From assembly GCA_017642855.1 (NCBI GenBank), contig JAEPOO010000001.1, positions 1,025,072 to 1,089,071 of the forward strand: 64,000 nucleotides of DNA. Direction: 5' to 3'. The notes under the pieces were generated by a model. It made no database searches. It was not told the DNA's origin and was given only the letters and a program-made list of their open reading frames with translations. Below are positions 59,616 to 64,000 of the stretch, in pieces (the stretch's first letter is position 1; every line of letters begins with the position of its first letter). A program made the translations under genes and the position numbers. Source of the DNA: Pseudomonadales bacterium. Lineage in GTDB: Bacteria > Pseudomonadota > Gammaproteobacteria > Pseudomonadales > Azotimanducaceae.

Positions 59616-61124
59616 TTAGCGATCTGAACTGGCTCTGACAAGAAATCTTGAGGTCTTTGAGATCAAAGGTGCAAACAGCGCAACACCGATCAGGACCAAA
59701 AGTATGAGGCTACTCGTGCGCTCAAACAGGAATGACCATTCACCATTGCTGATCGTCAGCGCACGTCTGAGATTGTCTTCGAGCATGCCGCCCAGTATGA
59801 AGCCAAGCAGAAGAGGCGCCATTGGGAAGTTAATAATACGCAGGATCACAGCGGCCACCGCGACGGCGACCAATAGCTGAAGATCGAAGGTATTAAACGA
59901 CACCAGGTAAACGCCCATCATTGAAAAGAACATGATGACGGGAATAAGAATAGGCCGAGGAATGGCGAGCAGTTTGGCGATGTAAGGGATCAACGGCAGG
60001 TTCAATACCAGCAGAAACAGATTGCCGACGTACATCGATACGATGACTGACCAGAAGACATTGGGTTCATCAATAAACAAGCGAGGCCCCGGTTGAATGC
60101 CGTACGCAATCAACGCGCCCAATAAAACGGCGGTGGTGCCGGAGCCAGGAATACCCAGCGTGAGCAAGGGAACAAATGAACCTGTGCAGGCGGCGTTGTT
60201 GGCTGATTCAGGCGCGGCAAGGCCGCGGATATTGCCCTCGCCAAATTTCGGATCAGCGTTGCGTGCAAAGGTGCGCTCCATCCCATAAGAGAGGAAGGAT
60301 GCGATGGTTGCCCCGGCACCGGGGAGTACCCCAACAAAAAATCCCAGAACCGAAGAGCGGGAGACGACCGGTGCCATCTCAATCGCATCGCCTCTTGATA
60401 CACCAAGACTTGTCTTCGGAATCTTGATGGCGTCGTCAGCACTGGAGCGCCGCAAAACCATCATGATGGCTTCTGACAGCGCGAAGGTGCCCATAGCCAG
60501 CAACAGAAAACTGATGCCATCGATAAGATCCATTCGACCAAAGGTAAACCGTTGGACCCCTGCAGTTAAATCAGTGCCGACTGTCGACAAGGCCAAGCCG
60601 ACAAAGGTCATTACCAGTGCTTTCAGGTGGCCTCCGTCGCCAGCGAAAGCGGTCACCAGAGTCAGCCCTAAAACCATCATCAGGAAGTAATCTGCTGACT
60701 GAAAACTCAGCGACAGCTGTGACAGATAGGGCGCCGCCAGCAGAAGCAAGATGGCGGCAAGTGTTCCCCCGGCAAAACTTGCCCAGGCGGCAGTCGCAAG
60801 AGCTTTCCCAGGTTCTTTTCTCTGGCTTGCCATCGGATAGCCGTCAAAGGATGTCGCGACGGTACCGGCAACGCCAGGTGCGTTAATCAGAATGGAGGAC
60901 GTCGAGCCGCCGAAGATTGCGCCGTAGTAGACACCGGCCAGAAGAATCATGCCGCTGCTTGGATCAAAACCGTAGGTCACAGGAATCATCAGCGCGATGG
61001 CTGATATGGGCCCAAGCCCCGGTAACATGCCGATAATGGTGCCAATGGCACATCCGACCAAAACAAGCATGAGGTTGAATGGCGTGAGGACCGTCTCCAG
61101 TCCCAGCAGGAGTCCTTCTATCAC
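59616..61124 (-). CDS. tctA: Tripartite tricarboxylate transporter large membrane subunit TctA
   Basis: The 502-residue product has about twelve membrane segments and the TctA motifs GTIIGMLPGLGPISAIALMIPVTYGFDPSSGMILLAGVYYGAIFGGS and GVLPGAGATIASFLSYGMER. It moves carboxylates with Na+ or H+ after delivery by TctC. ATG 61124 overlaps the tctB stop by four bases. Confidence 0.95.
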   Translation of the reverse strand: MIEGLLLGLETVLTPFNLMLVLVGCAIGTIIGMLPGLGPISAIALMIPVTYGFDPSSGMILLAGVYYGAIFGGSTSSILINAPGVAGTVATSFDGYPMASQRKEPGKALATAAWASFAGGTLAAILLLLAAPYLSQLSLSFQSADYFLMMVLGLTLVTAFAGDGGHLKALVMTFVGLALSTVGTDLTAGVQRFTFGRMDLIDGISFLLLAMGTFALSEAIMMVLRRSSADDAIKIPKTSLGVSRGDAIEMAPVVSRSSVLGFFVGVLPGAGATIASFLSYGMERTFARNADPKFGEGNIRGLAAPESANNAACTGSFVPLLTLGIPGSGTTAVLLGALIAYGIQPGPRLFIDEPNVFWSVIVSMYVGNLFLLVLNLPLIPYIAKLLAIPRPILIPVIMFFSMMGVYLVSFNTFDLQLLVAVAVAAVILRIINFPMAPLLLGFILGGMLEDNLRRALTISNGEWSFLFERTSSLILLVLIGVALFAPLISKTSRFLVRASSDR

Positions 61125-61561
61125 CCTGATGCGCCTAGCAGACCAGGCTCAAGGTAGATTCCAAGGGCGCTCATGATGCCCCAGATGGCGAAGGTGAGGC
61201 CTAAACTTACGCTACTGATCAGCATTCCGCGACGTTCACCCAGAATAAGAAACGCAATTGCCAGGAAGAGTGTCGTGGCGACTGGAAAACCAAGCGGTTC
61301 CAGCAGGAAACTGTAGGCAAGCATCAGAATGATGAGGAATAGAGCCGGTGGATTGCGAAGTTCAATGTCTTGCGCCTCAGCCCTAGCTGGAAACAGCGAA
61401 AGCAAGACGGCGAAAAAGCAGCCGCCCACCGCGATCAGGTAAGGAAAAGTTCGTGCGTTGAAGGTCTCTTCTTCAGCCCAGAAGTCCAGCTGAATGTCTC
61501 CCGCGAAATAGCCGTAGCCAAGAAAGAGTAGGCCAAATAACACCCCGGCGATGCGACTCAT
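61121..61561 (-). CDS. tctB: Tripartite tricarboxylate transporter small membrane subunit TctB
   Basis: The 146-residue product has four membrane segments, the size and topology of TctB: VLFGLLFLGYGYFAGDIQL, YLIAVGGCFFAVLLSLF, FLIILMLAYSFLLEPLGFPVATTLFLAIAFLILGER, VSLGLTFAIWGIMSALGI. Start and stop overlap tctC and tctA by four bases each, so the three are translated together. Confidence 0.9.
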   Translation of the reverse strand: MSRIAGVLFGLLFLGYGYFAGDIQLDFWAEEETFNARTFPYLIAVGGCFFAVLLSLFPARAEAQDIELRNPPALFLIILMLAYSFLLEPLGFPVATTLFLAIAFLILGERRGMLISSVSLGLTFAIWGIMSALGIYLEPGLLGASG

Positions 61562-62532
61562 CGCAGGTATCCGAGCTCTCGCATGAGGGTGCCGATTTCT
61601 TTCTCCTGCTGTTCCAGGAACTCATAAAACACCTGGTCTGTCAGACTGAGCGTTGTCCAGCCATTCCTCGTGCGGACCTCTTCGAAAGCAGGAGTCTTAG
61701 TGATCGTTTCCACGGTGTGAATCATTTGACGATAGTTGCTGTCAGGCAGGCCCGGGGCAGCAAAAAAGCCGCGCCAGTTAGCAAAGCTGAAATCGATACC
61801 TTGTTCTGCCAATGTGGGCACGTCAGGAAGTTCTGGTAGGCGCTCAGGGGATGTTACTGCAATGATTCGAGCCTCACCGGCACGATGCATATCAATCGCC
61901 TCCGACAGACCTGTCGATAGTGCGGTGGTTTCACCGGTCAGCAATCCGGCCATGGCTTTGCCGCCGCCATCGTATGGGACATAAACGACCGAACGTGGGT
62001 TGCCGCCGCCGAGCTGAAAGGCTTTGGCGATGACAAAGTGATCGGTAGAACCCCTCACGGAACCACCAGCCACTTTTACGTCACGCGGGTTGCGATTATA
62101 AGCATTTGAAAGATCTGTGAACGATTCAATGTTGGCGTCTGCCTTTACCAGGATAGCCGTGTGATCGGCGATGACAGAACCAATCACTCGAAGGTCTCGG
62201 AACGATTGGGGGAAAATGCCCTGCAGGGAACGAACGACGATCGGTGTAGAGCTGATCAGAAGAGTGTTCTTCTGACGGTCAGCTGTCTCGATAAGCTTTG
62301 CGATCGCACGACCACCACCACCACCGGACAGGTTTTCATAGGAGACGTCTTCGATCATGCCCGACTTTTGCAGCGCTTCCCCAATACCGCGTGCCGTGCC
62401 ATCCCAGCCTCCGCCGGGGCCTGCGGGAATCAAAAAGTGAACTCGAGGCATGACCTCCGACGATAAACCCGTTGAAGAAAACCCTGCCGTTGAAAAGAGA
62501 AAGCAGAGGACGATAAAGAGACGTTTGATCAC
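61558..62532 (-). CDS. tctC: Tripartite tricarboxylate transporter substrate-binding protein TctC
   Basis: The start is GTG 62532 (overlap GTGA with the lactonase gene); the frame is open upstream but only inside that gene. The 324-residue product has a signal peptide (IKRLFIVLCFLFSTAGFSSTG) and the Bug/TctC fold: RVHFLIPAGPGGGWDGTARGIGEAL, VRSLQGIF, VKVAGGSVRGSTDHFVIA, VVYVPYDGGGKAMAGLLTGETTALSTG. The ligand is probably an organic acid; the coupled SMP-30 lactonase could make or act on a sugar acid. Confidence 0.9.
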   Translation of the reverse strand: MIKRLFIVLCFLFSTAGFSSTGLSSEVMPRVHFLIPAGPGGGWDGTARGIGEALQKSGMIEDVSYENLSGGGGGRAIAKLIETADRQKNTLLISSTPIVVRSLQGIFPQSFRDLRVIGSVIADHTAILVKADANIESFTDLSNAYNRNPRDVKVAGGSVRGSTDHFVIAKAFQLGGGNPRSVVYVPYDGGGKAMAGLLTGETTALSTGLSEAIDMHRAGEARIIAVTSPERLPELPDVPTLAEQGIDFSFANWRGFFAAPGLPDSNYRQMIHTVETITKTPAFEEVRTRNGWTTLSLTDQVFYEFLEQQEKEIGTLMRELGYLR

Positions 62533-63440
62533 TTGTTCAGGAAATTCAGTGCAAGTCCGGGTGTTTCCCATTCACAGGCGATAAGTTTGCCGGTTGTAGA
62601 AAGGGTAATGTAAGCCGTTTTCAGGTCTTCGCCGCCGAAGCAGATGTTTGTCGTTAGCGCGTCAGGCATCGAGACATGCCGGGCAGTTGTTGCATCTGCT
62701 GAGTGAATGGTAATCCCACCTGAAATCAGTGTTGCGACGCAGACGTTACCTTCTGCGTCGACGGCCAGAGAGTCAAACATATGGTAGTCCGGCAGCTGTG
62801 CCATCATCGTTGGCCTGACGCTGCGGTCCAACTCGCCGGGAGAGGCAATTGGATACGCCCAGAGTCTTCCTGTGGGGGTTTCCGCGACATAGAGCGTCTT
62901 TTCATCGGGCGAAAGACCGACGCCGTTGGGTCCCTCCAGTGGGAAAATCGCTTCAGTGATATGTGACCCATCGGCTTGGGCATAAAACACACCGGTACGA
63001 TCACGGTCTCGTTCGCGCGTTTTGCCATGATCCGTAAACCAGAAACCGCCTTCGGCATCGAAAACAATGTCATTGGGGCCACGTAGTGGAATGCCGTCAC
63101 ATTCAGAGTAAAGCACGGTGACTTCCCCGGTTTCCAGGTTAATTCTCTCGATGCGACCGCCTGAATAATCATCGGGTTCGTGACCTGGAAACAGCAGGCC
63201 AGTACTGCTTTCATGCCAGATAAAGCCACCGTTGTTGCAGACGTAACAAGCCCCGTCAGGACCGATAGCGGCGCCGTTAGGACCACCACCAGGTTCCGCG
63301 ATGACTTCAATCGTACCGTCAGGTTGGACACGGCTGAGCGTGCCGCGTGCGATTTCGACGACAATGACCGAGCCGTCCGGCATCGCGATAGGTCCTTCTG
63401 GGAACTTCAGGCCGGAGGTGATCTCGGTAATGTCTGTCAT
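62529..63440 (-). CDS. SMP-30/gluconolactonase family protein
   Basis: The 303-residue product has the SMP-30 propeller signatures FPEGPIAMPDGSVIVVEIARG, GGGPNGAAIGPDG, LRGPNDIVFDAEGGFWFTDHG and GPNGVGLSPDEKTLYVAET, with metal ligands Glu, Asn and Asp in these motifs. Members hydrolyse lactones of sugar acids. Coupling to a TctABC transporter suggests uptake and ring opening of a sugar-derived acid; this is inference. Confidence 0.88.
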   Translation of the reverse strand: MTDITEITSGLKFPEGPIAMPDGSVIVVEIARGTLSRVQPDGTIEVIAEPGGGPNGAAIGPDGACYVCNNGGFIWHESSTGLLFPGHEPDDYSGGRIERINLETGEVTVLYSECDGIPLRGPNDIVFDAEGGFWFTDHGKTRERDRDRTGVFYAQADGSHITEAIFPLEGPNGVGLSPDEKTLYVAETPTGRLWAYPIASPGELDRSVRPTMMAQLPDYHMFDSLAVDAEGNVCVATLISGGITIHSADATTARHVSMPDALTTNICFGGEDLKTAYITLSTTGKLIACEWETPGLALNFLNK

Positions 63441-63450
63441 GGGAAATCCG

Positions 63451-64000
63451 TTAGCTGTTGTCTGCCTTCATAGTATCAAAAGCCCAATCCAACCAGGGGA
63501 GCAGCGCTTCGATATCGGAAGATTCTACCGTGCCGCCGCCCCAGATGCGCAATCCCGGAGGCGCGTCTCTGTAACCGCCAATGTCCAGCGCGACACCTTC
63601 TGATTCAAGGTTGGCAACCATGCCTTTAATGAGCGCGCGCTGATCGTCCTCTGACTTTGAAGAAAACCAGCCGTCAACAATCGACAGACAGATCGAGGTT
63701 GAAGAATTACTGGCTGCATCCTTCGCGAGGAAATCGACCCAGTCGGCATTGCCGACCCAACTGCTAATGACGCTGAGATTGGCTTCGGATCTTTTGATCA
63801 GGCCGCTTAAACCACCAATGCTTTCTGCCCAGGCGAGGGCATCGAGCTGATCTTCTACCGCCAGCATGGACGGCGTGTTAATAGTCGCACCATCGAACAG
63901 ATCCAATCCCAGCTTACCTTTCTTCACAAGGCGAAAGATCTTTGGCAAAGGCCAGGTCGGTGTGTAGCTTTCCAGTCTTTCCACCGCTCGTGGAGACAGT
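63451..64000 (-). CDS. serC: Phosphoserine aminotransferase SerC, C-terminal part (partial)
   Basis: The frame is open from the right window edge (first full codon at 63999) and ends at 63451, about 182 residues. [22 protein letters not shown] and [23 protein letters not shown] are characteristic of the longer SerC type found in alphaproteobacteria and some others, which transaminates 3-phosphohydroxypyruvate in serine synthesis. [18 protein letters not shown] is the conserved C-terminal substrate segment. It precedes the lactonase gene by 10 bp on the same strand. Confidence 0.87.
   Translation of the reverse strand, partial: LSPRAVERLESYTPTWPLPKIFRLVKKGKLGLDLFDGATINTPSMLAVEDQLDALAWAESIGGLSGLIKRSEANLSVISSWVGNADWVDFLAKDAASNSSTSICLSIVDGWFSSKSEDDQRALIKGMVANLESEGVALDIGGYRDAPPGLRIWGGGTVESSDIEALLPWLDWAFDTMKADNS

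Noticed and set aside
1..64000. CRISPR arrays, tRNA or rRNA genes, insertion sequences, prophage.
   Set aside because: No spaced direct repeats, cloverleaf-like sequences, transposase or integrase genes were seen; the only tandem array is the 19-bp repeat at coxM. A tRNA search program could still find something I missed.

Overview
The window looks like a gene-dense chromosomal segment of a gammaproteobacterium, probably free-living and marine. The pointers are type II secretion GspL/GspM, LptG, a TonB2-type energising cluster, LexA boxes of the E. coli type (CTG-N10-CAG), many short intergenic gaps and a varied set of oxidative, CoA and amine catabolism genes. No rRNA, tRNA, insertion sequence, phage or CRISPR array was recognised. 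The taxonomic call is inference.

Layout. 1-0.8 kb: end of a type II secretion operon (gspL partial, gspM). 0.8-6.6 kb: an M50-like membrane protease, a Baeyer-Villiger-type monooxygenase, and a nucleoside salvage locus with deoB diverging from nupC-deoD. 6.6-10.9 kb: an aromatic amine dehydrogenase operon (aauB-aauE-aauD-aauA, cytochrome c, MDR oxidoreductase), 33 bp behind dnaE2. 10.9-14.6 kb: SOS polymerase dnaE2/imuC and a SlyD-type FKBP, diverging from an exact LexA box. 14.6-19.1 kb: a beta-helix-like lipoprotein and a TonB-dependent receptor. 19-23.4 kb: a CoA/oxygenase catabolic group (enoyl-CoA hydratase, SDR, CaiB-type CoA-transferase, TauD dioxygenase). 23.4-26.96 kb: rlmB-like gene, glutathione peroxidase, imuB, imuA, with a second exact LexA box. 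27-31.5 kb: a peptidase-like hydrolase, an Lrp regulator diverging from alanine dehydrogenase, another enoyl-CoA hydratase, an FMN protein. 31.5-37.7 kb: an S9 peptidase lipoprotein coupled to a form II CO-dehydrogenase-like set (coxG-coxS-coxL-coxM) ending in a 4 x 19 bp tandem repeat. 37.7-43.5 kb: DsbA-like protein, small RHH and SNase-like proteins, a membrane protein, lptG, a CinA/NadD-like fusion, DUF3806 and a 58-residue membrane protein. 43.5-53.1 kb: leuB-like gene, DUF1343, glutathione reductase, DUF429, AGCS symporter, M16C peptidase. 53.3-58.5 kb: TonB2 cluster with a strong terminator. 58.5-64 kb: rsgA, a tripartite tricarboxylate transporter, an SMP-30 lactonase and partial serC.

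The most notable observation is selenocysteine decoding. Two genes are cut by an in-frame TGA exactly at the catalytic cysteine position of their family: a glutathione peroxidase (24191-24667, codon 36, NLASQ-U-GLTPQY) and a FrnE/DsbA-like oxidoreductase (37737-38366, codon 15, motif U-P-W-C). Both have a hairpin at the expected distance after the TGA; the one in the peroxidase gene repeats the CAGGUCUG apical sequence of the E. coli fdhF SECIS. A third small secreted DUF4124-like gene (19931-20206) also carries an in-frame TGA followed by a 6-bp hairpin, and is either a pseudogene or a new selenoprotein. Standard gene calling would truncate or lose all three.

The other main themes are an SOS mutasome split into two LexA-boxed loci (imuAB and imuC) about 10.7 kb apart, with the selenoperoxidase 27 bp downstream of imuB, and an aau cluster with no visible mauG-type cofactor maturation gene.
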